Source: Nannochloris sp. 'desiccata' | Lineage: Eukaryota; Chlorophyta; Trebouxiophyceae; Chlorellales; Chlorellaceae | Direction: 5' to 3' | Assembly (NCBI GenBank): GCA_019044685.2 | Contig: JAGTXX020000011.1 | Span: 1-64,000 of the forward strand | DNA: 64,000 nt | In this document: one piece after another, positions 1 through 10,500 of the stretch | How positions within the stretch are numbered: position 1 is the stretch's first letter | How the letters are laid out: every line of letters starts with the position of its first letter | Made by a program: the position numbers and the translations under genes | The notes under the pieces: model-generated | Told to the model about the DNA's origin: nothing | Databases searched by the model: none | Seen by the model: only the letters and a program-made list of their open reading frames with translations

Positions 1-80
1 CCCTAAAAAAAACCCTAAAAAACCCTAAAAAACCCTAAAAAAAACCCTAAATAAAAAACCCTAAAAAAACCCTAAATAAG
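1..80. repeat. Terminal telomeric repeats, degenerate
   Basis: The window starts with CCCT units followed by A runs of varying length, mostly 3 to 8, and ends against retroelement sequence at base 81. The C-rich strand reads 5' to 3' inward from the left, as expected for a left chromosome end whose G strand (TTTAGGG type) runs outward. The unit matches the plant-type telomere. The variable A runs may be real variant repeats or homopolymer miscalls. The first perfect CCCTAAA units are not here but at 1000-1104. Confidence 0.88.
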
Positions 81-3000
81 ATCTCATTAGGGAGTGTAAG
101 TTATACGTAACGGGAGACAGCACTTTAGATATCGTGAAGGGACCAATACGTCTTTCTTGCAGCTTGCGAGAAGGACCGGGCAGCTTCAAATTTTCTGTAG
201 ACAGGTAAACACGATCTCCAACTTTAAACTCAACATGCCTTCTAGATTTATTTGCATATTCACGCTGACGTTCACGAGCACGCTCCAAATGTTGTTTAGC
301 TTCAGTTAAAGCAGTAGCGACAGTGTGAGCCAAGGTATCAGGATTGACAGCAGCAGCAGAAGTAGGATTGAGAGCAGCACCAGGGACAAAAGGATGAGTA
401 CCATGATTCAAGAAGTACGGAGTAAACTTATGCGAAGCTTGACGAGAATTATTATAAGCCAATTCCAGATAAGGTAACAATTCATCCCAGTTATCATGCT
501 TATCGTTGACGTAAGAGCGGAGCATCTCTTCAATGGTTCTATTCATTCGCTCAGTCTGGCCATCAGTTTCGGGGTGGAAAGCAGTAGACATGTGAGAAGC
601 AATACCTAAAGCATCAATAAATTGTTTCCAATACTCACTGGTGAAGCGAGCATCGCGATCACTTATCAAGGCTTTTGGGAAACCATGGAGCCTAAAGATA
701 TTACTCATCATGAGCTTAGCAAGACTAGGAGCATCAACAGTGGTAGTGGTAGCAATGAAATGACCCATTTTAGAAAGCTTATCAACTACAGTAACAATGC
801 AGTCAAAACCATTGAGAGTGGTAGGCAAAGGACCAATCAAATCCAATGAGACATGTTCCCAATTATGATCAGGAACCGGCAGCGGTTGCAACAAGCCAGC
901 AGGCTTTTGGTTGTTCGATTTCATTCGCTGACAAAGAAGGCAAGATTTCACATAACGTTGTACAGTTTGTGCAATTCCACGCCAGTAGTAATGTCGAGAC
1001 CCTAAACCCTAAACCCTAAACCCTAAACCCTAAACCCTAAACCCTAAACCCTAAACCCTAAACCCTAAACCCTAAACCCTAAACCCTAAACCCTAAACCC
1101 TAAATAAACCCTAAATAAGACCCTAAACCCTAAAAAACCCTAAAAACCCTAAAAAAACCCTAAAGACAGATGGAGGAGGAGCAAGAGAGCGGCGACGACG
1201 ACGGTTACTAACGGGAGCGGGAGCGACAACTTTCTTGTACAAAGGATCTTTAACCAAAGCATCCTTCAATTCAGCTAACCAACCTTGGTTTGGTTCAAAA
1301 TGTACAATAGAATTCACACGAACACTATTAACACGAATACCTTGCACACGAAGCAGCTGTGGCAGCACAGTGTCAGACACAGGGGGCAGTTCAAAATCAG
1401 CGCGTCGACTCAAAGCATCAGCTACAACATTAGCTTTACCAGGGAGATACTTGATGAGCAAGTCATTACCGTACTCTAATAGAGTTTCAAGCCATCGTAC
1501 TTGTCTCTTAGACAGTTCTTTTTGTTCCATGAAGTACTTCAAGGAATTATGATCAGTAAGAACAGTGATCGGCACGCCTTCGACATAGTGTCGCCAGCGT
1601 TTGAGAGCACAGACAATAGCATGAAGTTCGCGATCATGAGTAGGCCAACGACGTTCAGTATCACTCAGAGTTTGAGAAATGAAGGCAACAGGACGTTCAC
1701 CTTCAGGCGTAGATTGACTAAGCACAGCACCAACAGCGAACTCAGAAGCGTCCGTAGTAATCACAAAAGGCTTGCCAAATTCAGGGTTTTTCAACACAGG
1801 AGCGGTGGACAAGGCAGTCTTCAAGGCTTCTAACGCTTGAGTTTGCTTGGTAGTCCAGAGAAAAGGGACATTCTTCTTAGTAAGCAAGGTAAGAGGGGCA
1901 GCCATGGTGGCGAAACCATGAACATAGCGACGGTAATAATTAGCTAGACCGAGAAAAGAGCGGACTTGCCGGACTGTTTTAGGTTGAGGCCAGTCAGCAA
2001 CAGCTTGAACTTTACGAGGGTCAGCTTTAACACCATCACCATTAATCACATGCCCAAGGAAGGACACTTCAGTTTGGAAAAATTCACACTTAGAGGCCTT
2101 GCAATACAGCTTATTCTGTCGGAGGACGTCAAGCGCGTGGCGAACGTGCTTTTCATGATCCTCAAGAGTATCACTAAAGATAAGGATATCATCTAAGTAT
2201 ACCATAATGAATTTGTCCAAACTAGTGCGGAAGATGTCATTCATCAAGGTCTGGAAGGTGGCGGGAGCGTTCGTCAGACCGAATGGCATCACTAAAAACT
2301 CATAGTGACCATATCTGGTACTAAATGCAGTCTTGTAGATATCTTCTTTAGCTACTCGTATTTGATAATAGCCGGATCTCAGATCAAGCTTGGTAAAGTA
2401 CTTGGCCTTACCAAGGCGATCCAACATTTCTTCAATACGAGGGAGCGGATACCTATTCTTCACAGTCTGTTTGTTCAGGGCTCTGTAGTCAATACACATA
2501 CGTAAGGAGCCATCTTGCTTCTTGACAAACAGCACAGGAGATCCATAGGGAGACACACTAGGCTGTATCTCACCATTTTCCAACATTTCGTTGATCTGTC
2601 GCTGCATTTCATCGTATTCAGGCAGACTCTTTTTATAGTCTGGGCGGGAAGTGGGTTGAGCACCAGGTTCAAGTTCAATACGATGATCTACAGATCGTTC
2701 AGGAGGCAGACCAGGAGGCAAGTTATCAGGGAAAACATCTTCATAATCTTTCATAATATCCTTCGCCATCTTTCGAGCGCCCGCGGCGGTGGTTTCTTTA
2801 ACTTCACTTTCGACACCGTCATCAGTTTGCCGTACATAGCAAGCATATACTTTAGCAGAGGGGCGCTTACGAAGAACTCTATTGAGTTGTACAGCACTCA
2901 AGGGCTTCAATGTAGTGGGTCGGTCTGGTCGCGGACATTGCCAAAAGTGGCGACGACGGCGGTGAGTAAAAGTTATTGTTTTCTCGGAGAAATCAATACT

Positions 3001-3447
3001 AGGATTAATTTTACTCAGCCATGGTTGTCCTAATATCATATGATAAGCCGAATCTAAAGGCACTACATCCAGAGATACCGAATCTCTGTAATTCTGGATT
3101 TTAATCGTGGCACGGTGAACAAACTTGTCCAAATCATAAGCGGTACCATCAGCCATCAGGGCTTGAGTCCAGTTCTGAGGATCTTTCTTTTTCGTAGTAA
3201 TTCCAAATGTTTCAACAAAGTCTTGAGAAATAAAATTACCAGCAGCACCACTATCTATAAGGATAGTGACGACCTGGCCATTGACACTTCCACGGAGGAC
3301 CTGCAGCTCAGTCTCGGAGCGCACTGCGAGAATATATCGAGGGTCGCAGGCGGGAGCTGGGCCCGAATCAAGGGTGGAGGAGTCATCAACATCATCATCA
3401 ACAGATTCACCGGCAATAAAGACTCCGCTTACTGTCGGTGTCTCGCG
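81..3447 (-). pseudogene. pol of copy A (PR-RT-RNase H-IN), broken
   Basis: In order on the minus strand one sees the aspartic protease motif IDSGAAG, reverse transcriptase with YLDDILIF, RNase H with [11 protein letters not shown], then (beyond the telomeric tract at 1000-1162) the integrase knuckle end CLLCQ and core residues in [13 protein letters not shown] and the [10 protein letters not shown] segment. The 163 bases between integrase knuckle and RNase H are replaced by telomere repeats that bring stop codons. A 1-base deletion relative to copy B lies at about 107, near the truncation. The N-terminal end is set by the expected -1 frameshift after the heptamer at 3447-3453. It cannot make a full polyprotein. 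Confidence 0.85.
1000..1162. repeat. Interstitial telomeric tract inside copy A pol
   Basis: Fifteen perfect CCCTAAA units (1000-1104) are followed by about 58 bases of degenerate CCCTAAA/CCCTAAAA units. The flanks match copy B on both sides: base 999 pairs with 15124 and base 1163 with 14960. The tract (163 bases) therefore replaces exactly 163 bases of pol (14961-15123 in copy B). Its orientation is the same as that of the terminal repeats. The equal length is discussed in the findings. Confidence 0.9.
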
Positions 3448-4316
3448 TTTCCCTGCTTCTTAGTAAGCTCGGGACACTGATTTTTACGATGACCACGTTC
3501 TTTGCAGTAGAAACAACGACCTTCACGACGCAAGGCGTCACGATCATAAGAACCAGAGGGACGAGAATCAATACTACCTATATCCATAGCCACAGGACGC
3601 GGAGCAGGAGCAAGAGAAGCCGGCTGGCGGGACTGCCAGTGTTGGCCAGAGTAATTGCCTCTGCCACGTTGTCCAGCAGGTACCAATTCTAATTCACCAA
3701 GAGTAGCCAAAGTAGCAATCTCGTCAAATTGAAGAGTTGTACGAACCCTATTGGCCGTAGCTTGGGTAATATAATCCTTAACCTTGTCCCAGTACAAGGT
3801 TTTCCGGAAGCGATGCACAATTTCATCCTGAGTGACTTCAGGCAATTCAAGCATAATAATACGGTACTCTCTAATGTAATCAATCACAGATTGAGTACGC
3901 CTCTGACGTAAGTTGTCAAGGCGTTCCCGTGCTTGAAGATGTTCCTCTAAGGGACCAAAAGCACCACGCAAAGCCGTACAAAAATCTTGCCAAGTCCCCC
4001 AAGGAGCGTTAGCCCATTCATCAACAGGGTAGACACGACGCAACCAAGTCTTGGCAGCACCTTGAAGGTAGGGCAAGGCAGTTTGCACCTTCAGCATATC
4101 ATCAGTAATACCAATAGAATGACAGTACAAGGATACAGCGTACAACCAATCTTGCAAAGCTTTACTATCACCGGTAAAGTCATTGGGCTTGCGGGGCTTG
4201 ATACGCTGTGCAGCAGGTGGTTGTTGCACGTTTGGTGGTTGTTGCTGTAACTCATTGAGTTGAGCAGTCAAGAACTGTACTTGCTGCATCAACTGAGCAG
4301 CTTCTTCGGCGTTCAT
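3429..4316 (-). CDS. gag, copy A (295 aa)
   Basis: This is the capsid/nucleocapsid polyprotein of the outer chromovirus family. A Q-rich N terminus (residues 5-40) precedes a retrotransposon gag capsid region (about 50-210, with WLRRVYP and a long helical stretch after it) and an RG-rich segment. A single CCHC zinc knuckle of standard spacing ([14 protein letters not shown], about residues 268-281) lies near the C terminus. The frame is intact here, unlike in copy B. It ends at a TAA just past the slippery heptamer GGGAAAC (minus strand, 3453 down to 3447), and pol is in the -1 frame. The start ATG lies 24 bases after the UGA of the upstream ORF and is in the same frame as it. Confidence 0.9.
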   Translation of the reverse strand: MNAEEAAQLMQQVQFLTAQLNELQQQPPNVQQPPAAQRIKPRKPNDFTGDSKALQDWLYAVSLYCHSIGITDDMLKVQTALPYLQGAAKTWLRRVYPVDEWANAPWGTWQDFCTALRGAFGPLEEHLQARERLDNLRQRRTQSVIDYIREYRIIMLELPEVTQDEIVHRFRKTLYWDKVKDYITQATANRVRTTLQFDEIATLATLGELELVPAGQRGRGNYSGQHWQSRQPASLAPAPRPVAMDIGSIDSRPSGSYDRDALRREGRCFYCKERGHRKNQCPELTKKQGNARHRQ

Positions 4317-4340
4317 CTTGTCGTACGAGCAATACGAATT

Positions 4341-4802
4341 TCAATTAAAATATATAACCCTGCCGTCGGGAAGAACCTTTAATTTATTTTCTTCTTCCCA
4401 AAGGGACCACCGTGCTTCGTCAACACGTCTAGGATTCCAGTACTTTAAGAAGCTTTGTTCTTCTTCACGTGCTTGAGAACAAGCTGTACTAGTTAGTACC
4501 CACTTGTACTTACTAGGGTTCTTGAGATCAGCTGGAATGCCGTCTAGTGGCACTTGTTTCAATCCCCCTATGTAAGTAAACTTCCCGTAAGTACCTTTAA
4601 CTTTAGCCTCTACGTTAGCTTTCGCGTCAAGGTACTTCTTCAGTTGTGAACTTCTTTTACTCTTGTTGTATTGCCACGTAGTACGCTTACGAGTATCAGC
4701 AATGACCTTCTTCTTCTTCTTCTGTTTGAACTTCTCTTTACGCTTCTCTTTCTTTACCTCTTTAACCAAGTCTTGATGTACTAGTGTAGTACTAGATGCC
4801 AT
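4341..4802 (-). CDS. Extra basic ORF upstream of gag, copy A (153 aa)
   Basis: This intact ORF lies between leader and gag. I do not recognise it. The first half is very lysine/arginine-rich (residues about 14-55, including a KQKKKKK run), which suggests nucleic-acid binding or nuclear targeting. The second half is a more ordinary mixed sequence ending in WSLWEEENKL and DGRVIYFN. It differs from the copy B ORF by one visible amino acid (Ser3 versus Phe3). The stop is UGA, followed in frame by eight sense codons and the gag ATG, so readthrough would fuse it to gag. Typical Ty3/gypsy elements have no such ORF. Confidence 0.75.
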   Translation of the reverse strand: MASSTTLVHQDLVKEVKKEKRKEKFKQKKKKKVIADTRKRTTWQYNKSKRSSQLKKYLDAKANVEAKVKGTYGKFTYIGGLKQVPLDGIPADLKNPSKYKWVLTSTACSQAREEEQSFLKYWNPRRVDEARWSLWEEENKLKVLPDGRVIYFN

Positions 4803-5299
4803 ACACTATAGTACAGTGGAATAGGACTAATACCGGACCACTTGAAGTACTAAATGACTAATACCTAGATCAGCCGTGGACAGTACAGTACTTCTCGCTG
4901 ATAGCAGCTACCTCGGTAGTCACGGATGAGGATTCAGTACTGTGGTGGTGGATGCTTCACTAGATCTTAATCAGATAATATCTTCAGAGATACCTGGACC
5001 AAGATATCAGGAACCGGGGTCAAGAGCCGCCAAAGAAAAATTTCAGAAACGCGTACGCCGGGGGTGTGTCGACTCGCCAAGTCTCAAAAACACACCTGTG
5101 AGAAGCCTATGAGCGGACTTTCGCCAAAGTCAAGCTTATATAGGGCTATCAAACAGATCAAAAGGCCACGCAGAGGAGTGGGGCCCAAAATCAAGAGGTC
5201 GAAGAACGCGGGATGCGAATCAGATGAGGTGCACGCTCACTTGCCAAGTGAGAATCAGAAGGTGCAACTTACGTATCCCGTTTCAAAAGCTGAAACCAA
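4803..5299 (-). other. Untranslated leader of copy A
   Basis: This is the leader between the 5' LTR (ends 5300) and the first ORF. Directly next to the LTR the minus strand reads T-TGGTTTCAGC..., a plausible primer-binding site starting with TGG. The same bases form a 6-bp hairpin (GTTTCA 5280-5285 with TGAAAC 5291-5296). A TATATAA box is present at the position equivalent to 5732-5738 of copy B. The first 84 leader bases (5216-5299) are found only here, because copy B lost them. An ORF of about 50 shared codons on the opposite strand of each leader is not treated as a gene. Confidence 0.7.
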
Positions 5300-5658
5300 T
5301 GTAGAACTATGCCTAACTGGGTGGAAGGCTAAGTTCTTAGGAACAAGATGTTCGATCGAATGCGCACAGTGGAGTCACAACTACACTGTCTTAGAGGTCT
5401 ATAGGGTATCTAGGAGTATCAGGTGTACCTGGTTACACGAATCAAGAGTTAATCATAATTAAGAATGTGGAAAAGAGCGATGGAGAGCTATTTAGGAATT
5501 GAGTATGTAGCTTCTCAAGCTATAACGTTATAGGGCACGCAGCCATAACGAGAGTGACTGTGTCAGACTGAGTCTGGCAGAGAATAGCTGTCCAGAGCGA
5601 CGGAAGAAAGAAAAGAGACCAAAATAGAAAAAGGCAAAATAAGGCGCAAAGTGCTACA
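5300..5658 (-). repeat. 359-bp LTR (5' LTR of copy A)
   Basis: On the minus strand the LTR begins TGTAGCACTT and ends GTTCTACA, a TG...CA terminal pair. It matches the 3' LTR of copy B (16588-16946) over its full 359-bp length, with no difference that I can see. Inside are two perfect palindromes, CTATAACGTTATAG (5520-5533) and TTCGATCGAA (5351-5360). Copy B leader sequence begins exactly at 5659, directly after the LTR terminus. This is the mark of an integrase-made junction rather than a random fusion. Confidence 0.92.
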
Positions 5659-6070
5659 CATCCCGCGTTCTTCGACCTCTTGATTTTGGGCCCCACTCCT
5701 CTGCGTGGCCTTTTGATCTGTTTGATAGCCCTATATAAGCTTGACTTTGGCGAAAGTCCGCTCATAGGCTTCTCACAGGTGTGTTTTTGAGACTTGGCGA
5801 GTCGACACACCCCGGCGTACGCGTTTCTGAAATTTTTCTTTGGCGGCTCTTGACCCCGGTTCCTGATATCTTGGTCCAGGTATCTCTGAAGATATTATCT
5901 GATTAAGATCTAGTAAAGCATCCACCACCACAGTACTGAATCCTCATCCGTGACTACCGAGGTAGCTGCTATCAGCGAGAAGTACTGTACTGTCCACGGC
6001 TGATCTAGGTATTAGTCATTTAGTACTTCAAGTGGTCCGGTATTAGTCCTACTCCACTGTACTATAGTGT
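5659..6070 (+). other. Leader of copy B with internal TATA box
   Basis: This is the untranslated leader, starting abruptly at an LTR end of copy A. It has TATATAA at 5732-5738 inside the leader rather than in the LTR. No primer-binding site is present because that part was lost. It mirrors 4803-5215, forming the inner arms of the inverted repeat. Confidence 0.6.
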
Positions 6071-6532
6071 ATGGCATTTAGTACTACACTAGTACATCAA
6101 GACTTGGTTAAAGAGGTAAAGAAAGAGAAGCGTAAAGAGAAGTTCAAACAGAAGAAGAAGAAGAAGGTCATTGCTGATACTCGTAAGCGTACTACGTGGC
6201 AATACAACAAGAGTAAAAGAAGTTCACAACTGAAGAAGTACCTTGACGCGAAAGCTAACGTAGAGGCTAAAGTTAAAGGTACTTACGGGAAGTTTACTTA
6301 CATAGGGGGATTGAAACAAGTGCCACTAGACGGCATTCCAGCTGATCTCAAGAACCCTAGTAAGTACAAGTGGGTACTAACTAGTACAGCTTGTTCTCAA
6401 GCACGTGAAGAAGAACAAAGCTTCTTAAAGTACTGGAATCCTAGACGTGTTGACGAAGCACGGTGGTCCCTTTGGGAAGAAGAAAATAAATTAAAGGTTC
6501 TTCCCGACGGCAGGGTCATATATTTTAATTGA
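6071..6532 (+). CDS. Extra basic ORF upstream of gag, copy B (153 aa)
   Basis: This is the same unrecognised 153-residue ORF as in copy A, with Phe instead of Ser at position 3. The N-terminal half carries a basic KEKRKEKFKQKKKKK-type stretch, followed by YNKSKRSSQLKKYL. The C-terminal half contains several Trp residues. It ends in UGA at 6530-6532. The next eight codons are open, and the gag ATG at 6557 is in the same frame, so gag could be made by UGA readthrough or by reinitiation. The intact frame in both copies argues that it is used, but two young copies are weak evidence. Confidence 0.75.
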   Translation: MAFSTTLVHQDLVKEVKKEKRKEKFKQKKKKKVIADTRKRTTWQYNKSKRSSQLKKYLDAKANVEAKVKGTYGKFTYIGGLKQVPLDGIPADLKNPSKYKWVLTSTACSQAREEEQSFLKYWNPRRVDEARWSLWEEENKLKVLPDGRVIYFN

Positions 6533-7237
6533 AATTCGTATTGCTCGTACGACAAGATGAACGCCGAAGAAGCTGCTCAGTTGATGCAGCAAGTACAGTT
6601 CTTGACTGCTCAACTCAATGAGTTACAGCAACAACCACCAAACGTGCAACAACCACCTGCTGCACAGCGTATCAAGCCCCGCAAGCCCAATGACTTTACC
6701 GGGGATAGTAAAGCTTTGCAAGATTGGTTGTACGCTGTATCCTTGTACTGTCATTCTATTGGTATTACTGATGATATGCTGAAGGTGCAAACTGCCTTGC
6801 CCTACCTTCAAGGTGCTGCCAAGACTTGGTTGCGTCGTGTCTACCCTGTTGATGAATGGGCTAACGCTCCTTGGGGGACTTGGCAAGATTTTTGTACGGC
6901 TTTGCGTGGTGCTTTTGGTCCCTTGGAGGAACATCTTCAAGCACGGGAACGCCTTGACAACTTACGTCAGAGGCGTACTCAATCTGTGATTGATTACATT
7001 AGAGAGTACCGTATTATTATGCTTGAATTGCCTGAAGTTACTCAGGATGAAATTGTGCATCGCTTCCGGAAAACCTTGTACTGGGACAAGGTTAAGGACT
7101 ATATTACCCAAGCTACGGCCAATAGGGTTCGTACAACTCTTCAATTTGACGAGATTGCTACTTTGGCTACTCTTGGTGAATTAGAATTGGTACCTGCTGG
7201 ACAACGTGGCAGAGGCAATTACTCTGGCCAACACTGG

Positions 7238-7448
7238 TGTGAGCTGAACTTCACCAAGTGCAAGTCAACTTCCAAGTAGGTGTTCTAGTAACTATTTACA
7301 CGTATTCTAGTAGTAACAAGCGAAAATCAAGCAATCAAGTCCCTGTGCAAGTCACCCATTGGGTGTTCAAGTAGTATTGAAAGCGGTACAAAATGCATGC
7401 TGCAAAGGATAGCTTCTTTTTAACTACCCTGGCTGCAGTATCGTCACA
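7238..7448 (-). repeat. 3' LTR of nested element (211 bp)
   Basis: On the plus strand it reads TGTGAGCTGAAC at the left and ends CGTCACA, so it has TG...CA termini. It matches 12272-12482 base for base as far as I can read. The polypurine tract lies directly inside it. Confidence 0.93.
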
Positions 7449-7466
7449 TTCTTCCCCCCTCTCTCT
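7449..7466 (-). other. Polypurine tract of nested element
   Basis: Eighteen consecutive pyrimidines on the plus strand (purines on the element strand, AGAGAGAGGGGGGAAGAA) abut the 3' LTR at 7448. This is the standard position of the plus-strand DNA primer in LTR retrotransposons. Confidence 0.85.
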
Positions 7467-7586
7467 GTAAGCGTGTCCTCACGCTAGAATTGGGGTAGAT
7501 AGAATGAGAAAAATAAACAAACAAACAAAGTAACTGGAAAGTAAGATCAAACAACGGGATAATTATTTTTTTTTTTTTTTTTTTTT

Positions 7587-10500
7587 TTAAGTGTTATGCT
7601 GTAGATCTACTTCTTGCATCATTCTCTGCACCTTAGTGCCTGCATCTTGTAAATTAGTTTTTGGTTCCCAAGTGGAATCACACATTGGATATCCTTCCCA
7701 TTTAATATAATACTCTATTCTCCAACCACGACCTCGACGGGTCGAGCGGCGATTCAAAATCTTCTCAACATTATAGACATCTGAACCTTGCTCCAGATCA
7801 GGAGGAGGTCTACGATCAGAACGACTAGGAAATTTAGTACTCACTACAAAAGGTTTTAATTTTTCAATGTGAAAGACAGGGTGTCTGCGCTTCCACATTT
7901 CTGGCAACGCTACACGGTAATTTAAATCGCTAAGTTTCTCAATTATTGGAACAGGACCAAACCATTTAGGAGCTAATCTTCGAGGACCTTTCAAAGGTAA
8001 ATCAGTAGTAGAAATATACACTTGGTCACCTACTTCAAAAGTAAGGTATCTTCTATTTTTATCAGCATAAGTTTTCTGTCGCTGCTGTGCTTTCACCAGC
8101 GCTCGCTGCGCCTGCTGAACAGCAACTTGAGTTCGCTCAGCAAAATCCACTGAAGGTTGATTGGGATTATTCCTTGCTAAAAATTGAAGGTTAATACTTG
8201 CGGGAGTAGGAACTTCTTCACCATAGCAAAGGAAAAAGGGAGTCTTTCCAGTAGAAGCATTGACGCTGTTATTAATAGCAAATTCGACAGCGGGTAAAAT
8301 TTTAACCCAGTTCTTGTATTGATAATGCAAGGTACGCAAAAGATCTATAACTATTCTAACCGTAATTTCCGATTGACCATCTGTTTGAGGATGGTATGCA
8401 GTACTAAGTTTGTGCTTGATTCCAAGTTGTGCCACCATCGACTTCCAAAAGACGCTCTTAAATTGAGTGCCGCGATCAGAAATAATAATTGAAGGTACTC
8501 CTTGGTTTCTAATTACGTGCTCAAAGAACATAGTAGCAGCTTCTTCAGCAGTTACTGCATCAGTTGTGGGAGCTAAAAAGACTCTTTTAGTCAATTTGTC
8601 CACCATAATCATAATTGCAGTAAAGCCGTCAGCTTCCGGCAGCTTCGTAACAAAATCCATCGTTATAACTTCAAATCTTCTTTTAGGAATAGGCAAAGAT
8701 TTTAAGAGACCAGGCTTCTTCTGATTAGAACTCTTAGAATTACCACATTCTTGACAAGCTTGAACAAATTCACGCACATCGCGTAGCTGCTGTGGCCAAT
8801 AATAATGACGGGACAGCAGAGCGCCAGTTTTTGCTGCGCCAAAATGCCCAGCTAAAAGAGAGTCATGGTGCTCTATCAACAGATCGTGTCGCAGTGTTCC
8901 TACATCAGGGATATATAATTGAGTACGTGTAGGAGTTCTACGTACAATATAACCATGGTCAAATGCATAATTTCTACTAGTACCATTTTGAATTAATTTA
9001 ATAATTTTCTTGGCATCGTCATTTTTCTCGTAAGATTCTTTTAATTCTAACAACCATTCACTATCCTGATGAGCAATAACCACAGTCATAGCAAGATCAG
9101 GTCTTCTAGATAAAGCATCTGCTACCACATTTGCTTTACCAGCTATATACTCTACGTAAAGATTATATTCTTGTAGTACCAGCATCCAGCGGGCTTGTCG
9201 GGGCGACAGTCGAGGTTGAGTCTGCAGATTTTTTAAGACAGCATTATCGGTATAAGCAGTACTTCTAGGTGCGCCCTGCAAGTAACAACGCCAAAGCTGC
9301 AAGTGATGGATCTGGGAAAGTGCTTCTTTCTCGTAAATAGTATATTTTCGCTCAGCTTCACTCAGCTTCTTGGATGAGTAGGCCACCGGTCTCAAACCTT
9401 GGCCCTGGTCTTGCATTAATACACCACCAAAAGCAAAGTCAGAAGCATCAGTATACATATGAAAAGGAAAATCAGGGCTAGGTAAAATCAAAACAGGTGC
9501 ATTAGTCAATTTCTTCTTTAATAATTCAAAAGCTTCTTGCTGTGGGGCACCCCAAATAAAAGGAACTTCTTTCTTTAATAATTCAGTCATGGGTGCTGCC
9601 ACGTGGGAATATTTTTCAATAAATTTTCGATACCATCCAGTAAAACCTAAAAAAGATAAAATATCTGTAGTATTCTTTGGCTCGGGCCATTCTAGAATTG
9701 TTGTAATCTTGCTTTGGTCAACTTCAATACCTTGATCAGAGATAATGTAGCCAAGCCAAGCAATTTTAGTTTTGAAAAATGAACACTTTTCTTTATTAAC
9801 GTAAAAATGTTGCTTTCTTAATTTTAGAAACACATGGCGTACATGCCTTAGATGGTCTTCAAAAGTCTTGGAGAAAATCATAATATCATCTAAATAAACT
9901 AAAACAAAATGATTAATCTCTTCTCTAAAAACAGTATTCATTAAAGTTTGGAAAGTGGCGGGTGCGTTGCACAAGCCAAAAGGCATCACTAAAAATTCAA
10001 AATGCCCAAACTGTGTTCTAAATGCAGTCTTCTCTATGTCTTCTTCTTTAATCTTGATTTGATGGTATCCACTGGTAAGATCTAAGCTAGTAAAGAACTT
10101 AGCTCCCGCCAGCTGATCTAATAAATCTTCAATTCTCGGGAGCGGGCAGCGATTCTTCTTAGTAATCCTATTTAAGCCTCTATAATCTACACACATACGT
10201 AATGCTCCACCTTTCTTGCGTACAAACAATATTGGAGCGCCAAAAGGTGATTTACTAGGTCTAATAAAGCCTTTATTCAAGTAATCTATAATTGTTTTCT
10301 TCAATTCAGCTAATTCTTCAAACGTCAGGCGGTACATTTGCTGCGCTACAGCTTTAGCATCAGGCTCAAGCTCAATTTCATGTTCTACTTCTCTGTCAAC
10401 TGGATATGGGATATCTGGATCTGTAACATCTACAAATTCCCGAAGTATCTCGTCTGCGTATTTTTCATAACCAGTTTTATCAAGTTTATGGCCATTCTCG

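Larger units (their letters stand above)
81..5658 (-). mobile_element. Chromodomain Ty3/gypsy element, copy A, truncated by telomere
   Basis: This is a minus-strand LTR retrotransposon read from its 5' LTR (5658 down to 5300) through leader, extra ORF, gag and pol. It stops at base 81, where telomere repeats begin, so the end of pol (including the chromodomain), the polypurine tract and the 3' LTR are missing. It is nearly identical to copy B (5659-16946), with scattered single differences, so it is young. Base 81 matches copy B base 16043, and 5215 matches 5659. Its gag is not interrupted by the second element that splits copy B, so copy A is a separate insertion and not a recent fold-back of the present copy B. 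Confidence 0.9.

Noticed and set aside
622..849. Plus-strand ORFs across copy A and minus-strand ORFs across copy B
   Set aside because: Shadows of gag and pol on the opposite strand.
5064..5810. Matching antisense open frames in the two leaders (MCRLAKSQ... type)
   Set aside because: They share sequence only because the leaders are inverted copies, they run against element transcription, and they diverge where the repeat ends.
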